Source of the DNA: Numida meleagris
Lineage: Eukaryota > Chordata > Aves > Galliformes > Numididae
Length of the DNA: 64,000 bases
Direction of reading: 5' to 3'
NCBI RefSeq assembly: GCF_002078875.1
Contig: NC_034420.1
Coordinates: forward strand, 6,137,814-6,201,813
The notes under the pieces are model-generated. The model searched no databases. It saw nothing but the letters and a program-made list of their open reading frames with translations, and was not told the DNA's origin. The position numbers were made by a program, and so were the translations under genes. The first letter of the stretch is position 1. Every line of letters begins with the position of its first letter. Positions 48,438 through 61,300 of the stretch are shown here, piece after piece.

Positions 48438-49659
48438 ATCAAGACTTGAACTTGTTACTGATTTGTCAAGTAAAAAATCTTACTGTAAATTATCTTCCAG
48501 AAAGGAGAACAAAAACACGTATCAGAATCATGTAAATGTCTTAATTTTGACTTATTTGAAATTTTGAGCAGCTGGTTGCTGCTCTGCATGCTGAATTGCT
48601 TCTGGAAGATCTTGTACCTCATTCTGTTAGTAGACTCAAACTCGTAGCATGTTTCAGTACACAAGATCATGTTGTTTTCCTTAAAAATAGTCTTAATCCA
48701 ATTGCATTGATGTGCCATTAGTACCTGCTCTTTAGACTGCTTCTTAAAGCGGTACACATCCTGAGCTGAGAGTAATTGAACCAAGATCCTATACAGAAAA
48801 ATATGCACTTGAGAGAGTTCAGCTTGAGCTAATACTTCAAAGGATAAGAATCTAATACTAAAGCCAATGTCTTCACTCAGTAAAACATAACATGGGCATA
48901 CAAGTGCACTGACTGCATTTTTCAGGCTTTTCTCCTAGAAGGTACTCTATTCAGAAACACAGGTTTTCTCTTTGTAATATTCTATTCCAGGACTTTGGGA
49001 AACTACTGGAAAGCTTACCAGTGATTTCAATTACTTAAAAAATAATAATAAGAAAAAAGTAGTAGTAATTTCTCTCCCATTAATTAAATGTGAATGGAAG
49101 TTCCAACAATGTTAATTCAGTAATCTTCAGTATATGAAAGTGTCTTTTCTAGAAACTGTGCGCTATTGTCAATAATTTTGTCATTTTAATTTTTTTGTGT
49201 AGACTTGTTATACAAGTTGTAAAATTTATGCTGGTGAAAAAGTTTTTGTTAGGCTGAAATACTTTTTTTTTTTTACTAAAAGCAGAAGAGGAGAAATAAG
49301 GAGCAAGGGATTAGCCTCCATACAGAAATTGAAATTAGAGAAGGAAGCTTTTACAATTCACTCTGAGATGGCTGCACTTCAGTCATTTCAGATTTGTAGT
49401 AATGTGTTTTAGCATGAGGGTGGAACTGAGTGACTGTGCTAAGTCTCTTCGGCAGGCACACAGCATCCTCAGATCTCTTGGTAGGATTTGAAGAGATGAG
49501 TCGTTGCATTTTTATTTTTAACTTACTTCTTCCTTTCATATAGAGAAATGAAAAATAGTTTAGCTTTGAAGTATTTTCCTTATTTTAACAGTGAATGTAA
49601 AATTTAAAACTTATGAACTTCTGATCTGAAACTTTCTAATGAAAATAATTTTACCTTCA

Positions 49660-49733
49660 GGTTTTTTTTTTAAGCTTTCTTGGCTTTTTTTTTCTGTTCT
49701 CCCCCACCCCCCTCCCTTTTTTTTTCTCTTCAG
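49660..49733 (+). other. Long pyrimidine tract ending in CAG, acceptor-like
   Basis: Apart from a short AAG and two GG interruptions at its left side, about 70 bases are C or T, ending CCCTTTTTTTTTCTCTTCAG at 49733. This is the strongest acceptor-like site in the window. The sequence after it is open in one frame (TKLYKGLTERGEKVLLSFY...) up to a TAA at about 49812, but I see no good donor nearby. It may be a terminal exon start, a cryptic site or a simple low-complexity tract. Confidence 0.3.
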
Positions 49734-51481
49734 ACCAAATTGTATAAGGGTTTAACTGAAAGGGGGGAAAAAGTCTTGCTTTCATTTTATACCTTTCTTA
49801 ACTCTTGTAATTAAAAGATGAGAAGTTCTTTTATTCTCTTATCTGTCCTGGTATTTGTCCTAGTACAAGAGAGCAAGATTTAGATGAGTTTGGTCTGGTT
49901 TCTGTGGATGTCTGAATAAAGTCTGTGCATCTTAGAAGAATGCCCATAGATGAAGGATGCTCTTAAGCGGTGCATTTTCTCTATCCTGGTCAAGATTTTT
50001 CTAAGTCAAAAATTGAATGTTTATTAAGTTAGAGAAAACCATGAAAACAACTGTAGTTTCATTTTCAGGAAAAGTAATTTGCCAATCTTGCTGCAAAAAA
50101 TATAACAGTATGATGAGAAGAAATGACACACTTCTCTTTGTAACAGTAGATGAGCAACTGCTTACATTTGTTTCCAGTTCGTAAACGAGATCAGTCAGTT
50201 ATCAGTGGCAGTTGAAAAGACTCTAAATTCTGGCTTGCCCCTGAACTTGATAATTGAAATAAAGGAGTACAGATGCAGAATTGAAAGTAGGTTAATGTGG
50301 AAATAACTGAAAACCCATACTGCTGTTTCATGCAGCAATATCTATACCCACAACATATGTTATTCAGTTTAGAAGTGTGTCTATATGGGTATAGTAGCAA
50401 ACAAGTCAATGTGAAGTCATGATGAACAGTGGTTGCCATTGCTGATATCTAACATATCTTACACTTCGAGAAGTCTACCTGGATGTCAGCAGTCATTTAG
50501 TGGGGGAGTGAAAATACTGGTGCAGAGTAAAGCAGAGAAGCTCTTTTTGTGGTAGTAAAATAAAGATGAACCACGTCACTTGTTGAAAGTTTGCAGTGCA
50601 TCTTCAATGTATCAGCTGAGTTGATAGAAGAACTTTAAATATCAAAATAGTGTACTGATACATCCAGTGCACTAATTTAAATACGGAAGAAGACACAAAA
50701 AATTCCAACTTCATCCTGTCTTTATAGTCTTCATTTATGCTAAAGCAGAGCTGGCGAGAAGGATAGTCTGTTTCTTAACCGCTCCAAAAGCATGGATCAG
50801 AAACTTAAGCGGAATTGCCTAGTGGTTTGTTAGTGTGTTCTTTCCTGGCTGCATCACTGGCCAGGATTCCAGAAACTGGTACTAGCAGTTCTGCTGCAGA
50901 CATGCTCTGTATCCTTTGGCAAACTGCCACATCTTTCTGAGCTTATGATCTGTTGTTCATTTCAACTAAATTCTGAGGACAGAGGCTGGCGATTGCTTTA
51001 TCAGTAAAATCGGTGTTACCATGACATTGTAGGGCCTCCTAATTCCACTTGAGGCCTACAATGATTTGGATAAGTACTGGTCAAACTGCAGGAGAAGGTA
51101 AACTGTATCATGGCAAGACTTCTAGCTAGGAAGGCAATGGTTTATGTTGATAATCATGAGATACTTGTCTGGGTTTAGGAATCAAGAGAATTCATCTAAT
51201 CTAGATGTACACGGTTTTGTATTTGCAGCACATTTGAACCTGGTTTGGCTGCTCCTCCATCTGTCCAGGCGCAGCACACATGTTTCAGGAAAAGGAGCTG
51301 CAAACAAAAATGTGAGAACTGTTGGCACCTTGTGCCAGAGTATTTACAGAGGAAAATGTGGTTAATGGCATGCAACAGGAGAATATGCGATAATTAATTT
51401 CACACTATTGGATATAAAGATAACTTGTGTAATGAATGCAGGTCAAGACTGTCAAAAATCAGTGTCAGCCTTCACTACTGC

Positions 51482-51500
51482 TATGGTTTTGAAAACCATA
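51482..51500. repeat. Perfect 19-nt palindrome
   Basis: TATGGTTTTGAAAACCATA reads the same on both strands around a central G. ATGCAATC follows two bases later. It could be a homodimer binding site. No other support is visible. Confidence 0.75.
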
Positions 51501-51903
51501 ATGCAATCTGAGATAAATATAAACATTTTCAAGCTCAAAATTTAGGAACTCTAATTCAACTTTTTTGCATTTTCCATTCACCAAGATACACCATGGATAG
51601 CTTTGTACAGTCCAGATTTTGTCTGGTAAAATTCTGATTGCTCTGTGACGCTATTATTTTAGACAGTGTGTTGTGCTTATGTAGGGACGTTGTGGACCAT
51701 GACCCAGAAGTGTTTTTCCTTACCTATAAAGTTGTTCTTCTCTTAGCTCATTATGTATATCCAGAGGGGGGAAAAAATGCATCCAGTATTTTATGTGCTG
51801 CTTTCACTAGCTTTTTTTTCCCAGTCTTAAATACATTTTAAGTCCCAGTAGGGTCTTTTTTAATATTCTTTTTGAAGCTTGAATATATTTTCTCCTCTTC
51901 TAG

Positions 51904-51920
51904 TTTTTTTTTTTTTTTTT
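51904..51920. repeat. T17 homopolymer
   Basis: Seventeen T residues are followed by CCCTC, in a generally T-rich stretch at 51840-51970. Confidence 0.85.
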
Positions 51921-52897
51921 CCCTCATCCATCTGATAGTTCTGGCTTTTGTGCTTTCTGCTTTTTTTGGAGCTGAAATGATTTTCAAACATTTCCTTTAC
52001 AATTTTTGGTGATACTTTGTGTTTTCATTTTATAGACAAAATTAATACTGTTAGATGAGCTTTGAATGCAGGACCTGTTATCTAACTGCTTCAGGAGCAG
52101 CAGTCTCCACTGGGCCCTAGATTACAAAAATGAGAACTGTTAAATTAAGGTCTAGAGTTTTTTTCTTTTACTCTCATCAAACTTTGGTTGATTCTGAAGA
52201 GTGTGTCAGTGAGGATGTGGTTTTTCTTTCAGTAGCAGGAAAATTCTCAATATCTTTCTTCTTCTTCCCCCAGTGTATGTGAGCTCCATGTAGTTTTAAA
52301 CCATGGAAATACTGGCAGTGAGAAACCAGTGCTGTCTGTGAGCAGTAGAAGACTTCATTCTTGTATCTGGTCTCTGAAAGATACAGGCTGGATCATGCAG
52401 TGACCTAGAGTGTGAGACTTGTGTAATCTGTAGTGCTTCCTTGGCTTTACCGTGAATGAGGCTGTAGAATCAGACTCATTGTAGCTGAAGTAAGCACAAG
52501 CTATTACAGCTTTATACACATGCGTGTGCACTTAAACATACACATATGATGTATATTTAGCATTCCTTAATAAAACGTTGAATGCAACAAACAGTTGCAA
52601 TGAAAATTACATGCTCTTATTTTTGTTTCAAACGAGGTTTTGTGCTGTGATGCTGCAGAGACAGCTACAACGTAATCAGTTTGGTAATAGAAGAAAGTCA
52701 TTTCTTACAATGATCCTAGAACCCTTTGTTAATGTCAAGGATAATTTGGGCTGACTGATTTGATTGCTGCTCTTTTCCGGCAAGAGGTCTCAATAAATGA
52801 AACTGCTTGCCTGGATAATTTAGGCTTATGTGATTGCCAGCAAGATAGCGATGCAAACACAGCTGAAATAAAATTTCCACTTTATACTAGAGGTTGG

Positions 52898-52926
52898 AAA
52901 AAAAAAAGGGGGGGGGAGGGGGAGGA
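52898..52926. repeat. A10-G9 purine run
   Basis: Ten A residues run directly into nine G residues, then A, GGGGG and AGG, all purine on the + strand. G-rich runs of this kind can form quadruplex or triplex DNA, but only one short copy is present. Confidence 0.8.
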
Positions 52927-53078
52927 ACCACTTAAACACCTGCTGTATAAGCTCTGTCAGAACAGGGGAAGAGCTATTTTGCTAGTCTCAGGATAGAAAG
53001 TGGCTTGTGCATATTATGAGAACTATTTCAGCCAGTTGGCCTTTATGGATCACTAGAACAGACTTTTATGTGGTTGCA

Positions 53079-53100
53079 GACAGATTATCGACAGATTATC
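53079..53100. repeat. Perfect 11-bp tandem duplication
   Basis: GACAGATTATC occurs twice head to tail, at 53079-53089 and 53090-53100. It sits 11 bases before an antisense CR1. Its reverse complement contains GATAAT. Confidence 0.9.
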
Positions 53101-53111
53101 TATTTAGTACC

Positions 53112-53284
53112 ATCATAGAACCCTTAGAGTTAGTAGGGACCTTTAAAGGTCATCTGGTCTATGTCCCCTACAAGGCACAGGGACATGCACAGCTCCATCA
53201 GGTTCCCAGGGCCTGATCCAGCCTCGTCTGGAAGGTCTCCAGGGATGGGGCATCAACCACATCTCTGGGCAATGCACTTCTGTT
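53112..53284 (-). mobile_element. CR1 LINE 3' end, antisense, old copy
   Basis: The antisense CR1 end shows 'gtagggacctttaaaggtcatctggtc', 'acatgcacagctccatcaggtt' and 'ctccagggatggggcatcaaccac'. The terminal octamer is reduced to ATCATAGAA at the left edge. The divergence from the young copies indicates an older subfamily. It is heavily 5'-truncated, fading at about 53284. Confidence 0.92.
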
Positions 53285-56200
53285 CCCTTCCTGCTTTGGC
53301 CAAAATGGACCATTAAAATGTACAGGTTTTTAGTTAAGGATTTCTGTTTAAAAAGATGGTGGGAAGTTCCACAGATATTTACGTAGGATTTAGAATTGTA
53401 CAGTGTTTTATTGTGGATTAAAGCCCCAACTTCTCCGTTAACAAGATTTAAGTATGAAGTGTAGTGCGTTTGCTCAAATCAGTTTTCTTTTTCTGGCATG
53501 ACTGGTTTATAAAAAGTGGTTATGATGCATGTATTGATTCTGTGTGTTATATGCAGTTCTGACCAGGGAAAAAAGCGTATCAAGAAACAGAGCTAAGTCT
53601 GTTCCTCAGCTACATTACTTACTCAAGAAGCATTACAGGCTTTGAGAGGTGAGGGGAAAAAAAAACCCTAATGGTGTTATTATACTTGCAACTTAGAATA
53701 CTTTAGAGACTAATTCATCACTGAATTCTAGGCCAGCCTGTTCTTTACTACTTGCCTTTTCTTTTTTGTCCTGTTTTTACATTCTTGCAAGAGTCCATCA
53801 GAACCTGCCAACCATAAGAAAGCTTTCCAATTACTAGGATTCAAAGCAGAATCATTTATAGCAAATTCTATGCACAAATTATTTCAAAGCTGTCTTTGAG
53901 TCTTCTTTACTTCTTCAGGAGCTTTTAATTGAAGACTTGCAATTTTGGGGAAGATGGTACATCTCATTATGAACAAAAATCTTTATATAATTAGGAGCCT
54001 GGCCAGTGAGAGGTGTATCATCTAGTGACTATGTTATTAAATAATGTAGTTCTGTCTTTACCTAATTAAGTGGATATAGAATGATAACCTTCTGAGCTGT
54101 TTAGTCCATGTCATTTGTTCTCTTCACTGTCATTCATTTTTATCTTATAGAGCTTCCAGTTATGTTCGAAGTCTACCATCTTGCTTTCTTTTTGTTGTAA
54201 TGTTGTGAAGTGAGTTTATATAAAGGCTTAATTTAGTCCTTCATGGAATTTAAGGGACTGGCTTTAGAATAAAATAAGAATAGTATGTATGTGAGTGATA
54301 TATGCATGTGCATAGGCTAGACACTGTTTAGGTTAATATAAGGTATTTCTTTTTATGTATGTAATGAGTACCATATTGTTTATGCTTAACTTTCTACCGG
54401 GTAGAACGTGTCTGTTTTATTGCTTACTTTTTGTAATGGCGTGTGACGGATGTAGGACTGAGGATTTTCTTGCAGAAAAGGAAAATTATTACTACGTTCT
54501 TATAAGTTCACAGTATTCTTAGTTCTCTTTATCTTTGACACTTAAATTAAAATGTTTAAAAGAACCACTATACACATAGAGCTGAAAGCCCGATTTCACA
54601 GATAACGATCTCAAGGAGAAGAGCTACAGTAAATAATGCTTTCAGTAGATACACGGGTAAAAATGTTACCACGAGTAAGTCAACATTAATCATTTGTGGG
54701 ATTTCATAAGTAAATGGGTCAAGGTGATCTGGTTGACATGGATAACAGCTTTACTACTGAATAAAATAGGCCTGTCCAAGAGACAGTTCAGTTTATTTCC
54801 TTGGAAGTAAATCATCTTAGTCCCCAGAAAAGGCTTTCTGCCTATAAGTGTGCCACTAAAAATGTAAAGAATGATGAGTTGAAATGCCAGGTATATGACT
54901 AGAGAAGGCATTGCTATTGTATGTGGATGCGTGTCTGGAAAATGAACAGAGAACTGACAAAGCTGCATGCAGTACTGAAGCAGTCAAAATAAAAACCGAA
55001 GAACAGATATAGAAGGAGCTATAGGAAGATTAGGCAATAAATTAGCAGATAATGCTCAGTATTAGAAAGTACTAAATGACCTATACTGTCCTATAGGAGG
55101 ACATATTACTCATTTGAACTACAGGTAAGTTTTCAGCTACAAGCATATATTTAGGCCTAAACTTAAGACAAATCTTGACGTTTAGATTTACACTCTGATT
55201 GTGGAGGATAAAGTTTAGTCTGCTTTTTTCATCACAAATTTAATAGCTACCTTGCAACCAAATCATAGCCATATAGAGTTTACCTTTAAGGTGCAGACTA
55301 TAGTATAGAGCTGTTTTTTTCAGGAACACACTACCTTTTTTCAGGAGAGCTAATACCATCTGAAAAAATGTAGATTATCAGATGGCAACAAGGATACCCT
55401 TGAAGGAAATAATTTCTTTGAATGAACAATTTGGATGAGGCAGCCTCGATGCAACAACAAAATTGGCCCAGCTCCTACACCATTTGCTTTTCCATAGAGA
55501 TTGCATGTTTAGATAGATGTGAAAACATTGTAATCTGTACTGAAGAATGAATGAACGTAAGGTAGGCCTGTGTTCTCAGAAGCATGAGTATTTTTTATTT
55601 GGATCAACTGATTTAATAGGAATTACATTTCCTTAGAAACCTCACCTTGTTTGACACATGCAATTAATCTGCAGACAGCTCTGACACAGAATGCAACAGC
55701 TTAAAGAGGCCGTATCCTGACTGTGCTGATTAGTGACAAGAACTAGTCAAAAACTAGGATACCTGACCAGCAGGATCGAATCAGATCGTGTGTAAGCAAA
55801 ACTGCATGGATGAGGATGGAGTAAGACCCTCGTGTTTTTCCAAATGCCTGGTTGCCTCAGAAGTAGGAAAGATTACTACTGCAAGCTCCAAGCAGACTCT
55901 GGAAGCACTAAGCCATTTTGAATGGACAGTGTGCTTCCTGAGTTTTTGTGCTGGTTAAGTGGAGACACTCTTATGTGTATAATGATGTTTCATCTTTACT
56001 GAAGTTGTTAGATCAGCTTTTGCAACAGTTGGTTTTGGGCATCTCACAATTTCCTTTCTCCAAAGTAGTCTGCTGGATGCTGCTTCACACCTGATTGCTC
56101 TGGAGGCCTGAGGCTCACGCTGATGCCTTCCTAGCTCTGACATACTCTGGCTGAAGGATGAAGCTCTTGCCTTTGTCTGGTGAAGTAACTTATTTAGAGG

Positions 56201-59200
56201 AAGCCTGTGGAACTCAGAAAATATTGATGACTTCTTTGAGATCAGCAAAACTTTTTTCTTTCTTTGTCCTTCCATGATACTTCCAAACTCTCATCAGCTT
56301 GACCTTCACATCAGCTGTCTAGAATCAGGATCAGAATTTTCTTAAAATTGCTCTTACTGTTTTAGAACAGGTGGTGAAAATGAATAGCTGTAAGGGAAAT
56401 TTGGGTAGGAGAACATAATTACCCAACCTGGATTTTGGCCAGGACATTAGAGTTAATAGCTCCACTTCTGTGGAAAATGCTGTGGGATTTTTGAAGGCAA
56501 TTTGATTTTACCTCTTATTACAAATATTGCCTGTTTTTATGGCTGTATTATTTAAAGCTTGTTTTTGAGCCTAAGGAGCGTTTGTCAGAGAATTCAAGTC
56601 TAGGATATAGCATATTAAAAATATGGTAGTTGTGCAATTAAAGTTTGTGAATAAAGCTGATTTTTTTTGAACCTCGACTGCTATACAGTAATTTACAATT
56701 TTTATGAAGTGTGCTTTGAGGCTTATTTATTGTAGCTCTGTTTTGTACTGACAACCATCTTTTTATTGTTGTATCCATGTATATGAGTAGTGACCAAAAT
56801 ATTAGGAGTACTGAAAGTTCCTGACTTGGTTGTGGCTGTAGAGTAACTGCATGTTTAGAAGAAAATCAACAATCTGGATAGAATAAAGGGAACAGAGAAC
56901 TAGTCTAAATACCAACCTAGACTGCACGGTGAATTGCAGTGGGGCTTCCTCCAGGGACTTATTACCAGCAGGAGGAAATGAAGAAAGACAAAACATAATG
57001 AGCTTATGGGCAACTATTACGATAAAGGCTGTTCTTTCCTGCAGGCTGATCCCGGTCTGCGTTCTGTTTGTCCCAGTCTAAATTGTAGTTGCTGCTCTGT
57101 TCTTAAGAGCTGAATAAAGCTCTTAGGTTTCAGGATTGATTAGGTTAAACAGAGGCACCAGGGTCTGAATTGAGAACTTAGGGAAGGATGGTTGCCATGA
57201 ACCATTCTCTGTGCAGGGTCGTGCTGAAGTTCTTTTCATACTTCCGCCAACTTTCTCTGGAATCTTAACTGTCACATCAAAAATGATGATATTCTGAACA
57301 AGTTTAAGACATAAAAACATCAGAATAAGTCAGATGGAGGCATAAAAGCAAATACTGTGAAACTAGGATCTGGTATGGAGCACAGAGTTTTCAAGAATTT
57401 GAATATAGAATAATTAATTATTGTAAATTTACGTGGGCTGGTGTTTATATATATATTTGAACCAAATGTATTAAATATGCATTAATATATGACAATATAT
57501 GTTAAACTGTTTGCTAAGCTGCTAATGCAGCCAACAACTCTTCCTGAAATCTGTTTCTTGATTTGTTTGGATGTTTTTTGAGAGCACTTTTTATAAACTG
57601 GTCTGAACTAATGGCTAATAATATATTCAGCACTTAAATATTTGTGAGGAAGTGGTATTTGCTTAGTCTCAGCTTACAGCACAGCATGTTAATGAAAAAC
57701 TGATGCTTGAAAGGTCACAAACAAAATGAATAATTCTAGCTTTTGTATTTTATCTTCTTTACTGTTCTGCTATAAGCATTTTTTTTCTGATTGTAGCATT
57801 TGCTCTATGGTGGGACATACTATGGTATGCCGTGAACTCTATTCATTTGTAAATACTGATGATATTTGAGCTCTCATAATGCTTTCTATCAATAAACATA
57901 TCAGTGAGCATTTTATAGTCACTTCTTAACTCCGCTTCTCACTTCTTCTGTTCTGTGTTATATAAACTTGCTTTTGCAGACAGGTAGAGTGCCATACAGA
58001 TGAATCTGTTTCAACTATTCAAACAAATTCCTGACACTTTTATGCTGGGCATATTCTATGCTTGTAATGCAGCTGAACATCCCAGTTACTTTTATTCTCC
58101 GTGTCAGACCTAAGGTTGAAGAGAGTCCATACTGAAGAATGCTTGTCAGCCATTTTTTTCAAACCAGAATGATTTTTTTTCCATTAAAAAGAGGAAACTT
58201 GATATTTGGGCGATGAAGTTGTGGTCTTAACCTTTAGAAGTTCCAGATTTATTCATAGCTAACATATTCTGTGTATCAACTGAAATATTAACGCAAGATT
58301 AAATTTGGCAATTCTTAAATTTTTTTTGTCATTCGGAGACAAACGTTGTTTTTAAACAAAATGTTTTTATTTGTGATCTTTAAAGTCTGTAATCTTGTGA
58401 TCTACATAAATATCAACATTGAATGGAACTATTTATTTTTAAATACATTGCAACTGAAATGCAATTCCTGCTCTGAAGATTTTGAGATTTATTAATGCAT
58501 CCAGGATAGAGAACTTCCTCAAAGAGAGAAACGTAAGAACTTCAGAATCTGACTGGTTGTTTTTTCTTCAGTGACCAAGTGAGTCTTGTTCATTCATTCA
58601 TGAGTTGCAGTAAGACACCACACTTCATTATGCTTCTTCTGGAAGTCTTCAATATCTCTTTTTAGTAGTGTTTCTTCCTTTCTGTCATAAGAATCTAATA
58701 TTGAGTATAAATCTGACTCATTTCTTAAGTACCCAAGTAAGTGTCAAATCTTCTGGTAAAACTATGTCAGTTTGGGTACCCCTCAAGAATATGTTTAATT
58801 TTGACCAAAGGGGAGCAAAGCTTAGTCGAGGATGTTGTTTTTTTCCCTGATTAAGTATGTCTTTTCAGTACATGTGTAGGGTACTTCACAGATGGCCATT
58901 TCTTCTACATAAGGGAAGCATGTTGCTTTCCTAATTTAGGAATAAACTTAATATTTTAATGAGTAAATAAGTTTCATCCCAAATTGGGAATAAAATTTGA
59001 AAGCCTTTATTAATTATCTGAGGGGGAAAAAACATATGAGTTAGCAGAATGTTTTACATTGTAACAAATCTTTCCAAGTATTTTCTACTTCATTTATTTA
59101 TTTTCATTCTCTCGATATCACTTGAACCATCCAGGCAAAGCCTCCTTTTTTCCCAAGATTTTTGATTTAAATATATCATCTCTGTTGATTTCATTGATAG

Positions 59201-60299
59201 CGCATCAGAAATCCAGGAACCTTTCAAGTAGAGCAAACTGGTGAAAACAATCCCTTTACCCATGTTTGTAGTGGGTTTTGGTTACATTTTAAAGAAAAAA
59301 CTTATTTTTCTTCTGGCAGTTTATTTTGTGCATTTATCTATATACTCAGCTGTATCTGCTACTTGAGTGGTATGTTGCAGAGATATTTAATAATTCAAGC
59401 ATTTTTTCAGTTTTCACTGTAACTGAATTGCAAGTGATTATATATCTTTCCTGAGCTTTCTGTCTGCATTTGACCTTCGGCTGTGAGTCATGCTGTCAGA
59501 GAAAAGGTGAACAGATGACTTCAGTGCTGGCTGGTGGAGGAACCAGTGGTACTCTGCTTGTCCTAATATGAAAATTGAAGATTTCTTACAAACAGGGAGC
59601 ATACAGAAAGGAAAAAAAAAAAACAGAATGCGAAGTGTTAACTTTTCTGCTTCAGAAAGAGGCTGATTAAGAGAAGAACTTATTTACTTGTGGCATTAGG
59701 GAGCTTGAAATTGAATTGTTAATTCTAAATAGAAATCACTGAGGGGCAAACTACTCTGGTTCAGTTCTCTGATGAGTGCCTTTATCTAGGAAGCCATTGT
59801 GGCCACGTGTCTACCAAATTCTATTGATGTATTTCTCCTCAGAGACACTCTTTCTGATTTAAATTCAAATAGGTCAGTTAAGCTGAGGCTTGACATATGT
59901 CAATGCCTGTTGTTTTTTTTTTTTGCAAGGTCACAAGTATTGATAACATAAAAATGAGTTGGGAACAGGAATGTCTGGGGTTTTAGGGAGTATTGTCCTT
60001 CTGGGGAATACCTACATTATGTAATACTGTGTCCCAGATTTGCCTTTAATTTTCTGGAAGATATGCTATAAATGCTAAATACAAATTAATGAAGTGCTGT
60101 GGGTGACCATCTATCCTGTGTTAACAGCAGAATTTGCCATAAAACAGAGGAAATGAAGTTAAGAAGATGGCTTTCCATCATTCTTAAAAGCACCGTGATA
60201 GTAAGTTATTTTGCTAGGGATGTGTCCCTGAAGTAGTTTTCCTCGATCTTCCCCCAGTATTTTAATGGAAGAGGTGGAAATGATAAAATTCCTTTATTA

Positions 60300-60760
60300 G
60301 GAGAAAAGAAACATATGGGGGAGGTTGAAAAGAAAAAGCCAAAGACAAACACCCTCAGATTTCATTATTTCAACATCACGGGGAGTTTTAAAATTTTAAA
60401 CTTCAAAAAAGGATCAGTGTGTGAAGCAAAATGCACAGGAACCACATCAGCAAGTTTCTACAGATAAAATGGGATAGAGATCAATTCCTGCCTTTTAATT
60501 ATTGAGCAACAACTGTCAGACAGTGGATAAGGCCTCAATACACCATCCAAAAGCTCCTCATTAAATTCTCCCCTTTAGTGTTGTGAGCAACATACACGAG
60601 CACCTTGGAGGTGGAACACACAGAAGCTTTCTGCTGATCTCTGAATTTTTACAGCAGAGCTGCTGAAAACTGTTAGTAATTTGAAACTGCAGCGCAGAGC
60701 GTTGAATGTCTCTACACATTATTAACAACTTTTCTGTTGTTTTTTGGGTGACACTGAACA
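60300..60760. promoter_or_regulatory. Candidate conserved non-coding element
   Basis: A stretch of about 460 bases is compositionally more balanced than its flanks, almost free of homopolymers and without a coding frame. It carries CTTTTAATTATTGAGCAACA, the palindrome CTGTCAGACAG (two TGTCA half-sites of the TALE-homeodomain type), CCATCAAA-like and TAATTTGAAACTGCAGCGC segments. The texture resembles vertebrate developmental enhancers. No direct evidence of conservation is available here. Confidence 0.3.
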
Positions 60761-61221
60761 GCTCAGCTACCCATCAGGTTGTATAATGGTCTAGGAGATT
60801 TTTTTTAATTTTAAAACAGGCTTAAAAATGCTCAGTGTTTAACCTAACTCTGCAGAGGTAAATGATAACTTAAGTTGGACATATGAATGCAATAGAGGGG
60901 CTTAGGAAAATCAACTCTGGGCATAGTTGAGTCCTTGGGCCTTTAAGATCATCTGAAGTTCCAGCTGCTTTGAGAACAACTGTGAATGTCTTGCAGGAAT
61001 AGAGAGAAAACAGAGCTAGTAGCTTTAAGTATGTGAATCCATCAAAAAGCTGATTTGTTTTACAGCTTGCCTGGTTGTGAGAGCGAGCTGAGAGGTTCCC
61101 GTCATTGCTGAGAGTGCTGACCCCATTTTGCTGCACTTTACAGCCTCTTGGTAGATCTGAATCATATGCTTATTTGGCTTAACTGCAAGTTAAATCACTC
61201 TAAGGGTCTTTTCTTTTTCAG

Positions 61222-61300
61222 AGTTCAAACGTGCCATAAAACTCCAACAATATTCATAGAATACTTCTTACTGTATGATTATATATGTTGATATATAGAT
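61222..61300 (+). other. Acceptor-like site with a short open frame
   Basis: TAAGGGTCTTTTCTTTTTCAG ends at 61221 and is followed by one frame, VQTCHKTPTIFIEYFLLYDY, ending at a TGA at about 61289. No strong donor is seen. It could be a last exon but is weakly supported. Confidence 0.18.

Larger units (their letters stand above)
47858..53111. other. Gene-less AT-rich sequence
   Basis: No gene is recognised. It contains a CR1 tail scrap at 48404, an outstanding pyrimidine tract at 49660-49733 and a 19-nt palindrome at 51482. It also contains a T17 run at 51904 and an A/G run at 52898. The stretch 51180-51560 is less repetitive and might be conserved, but there is no direct evidence. Confidence 0.55.

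Noticed and set aside
58560..58590. Acceptor TTTTTTCTTCAG followed by GTGAGTC after 7 nt
   Set aside because: A 7-nt exon is too small to support without transcript data.
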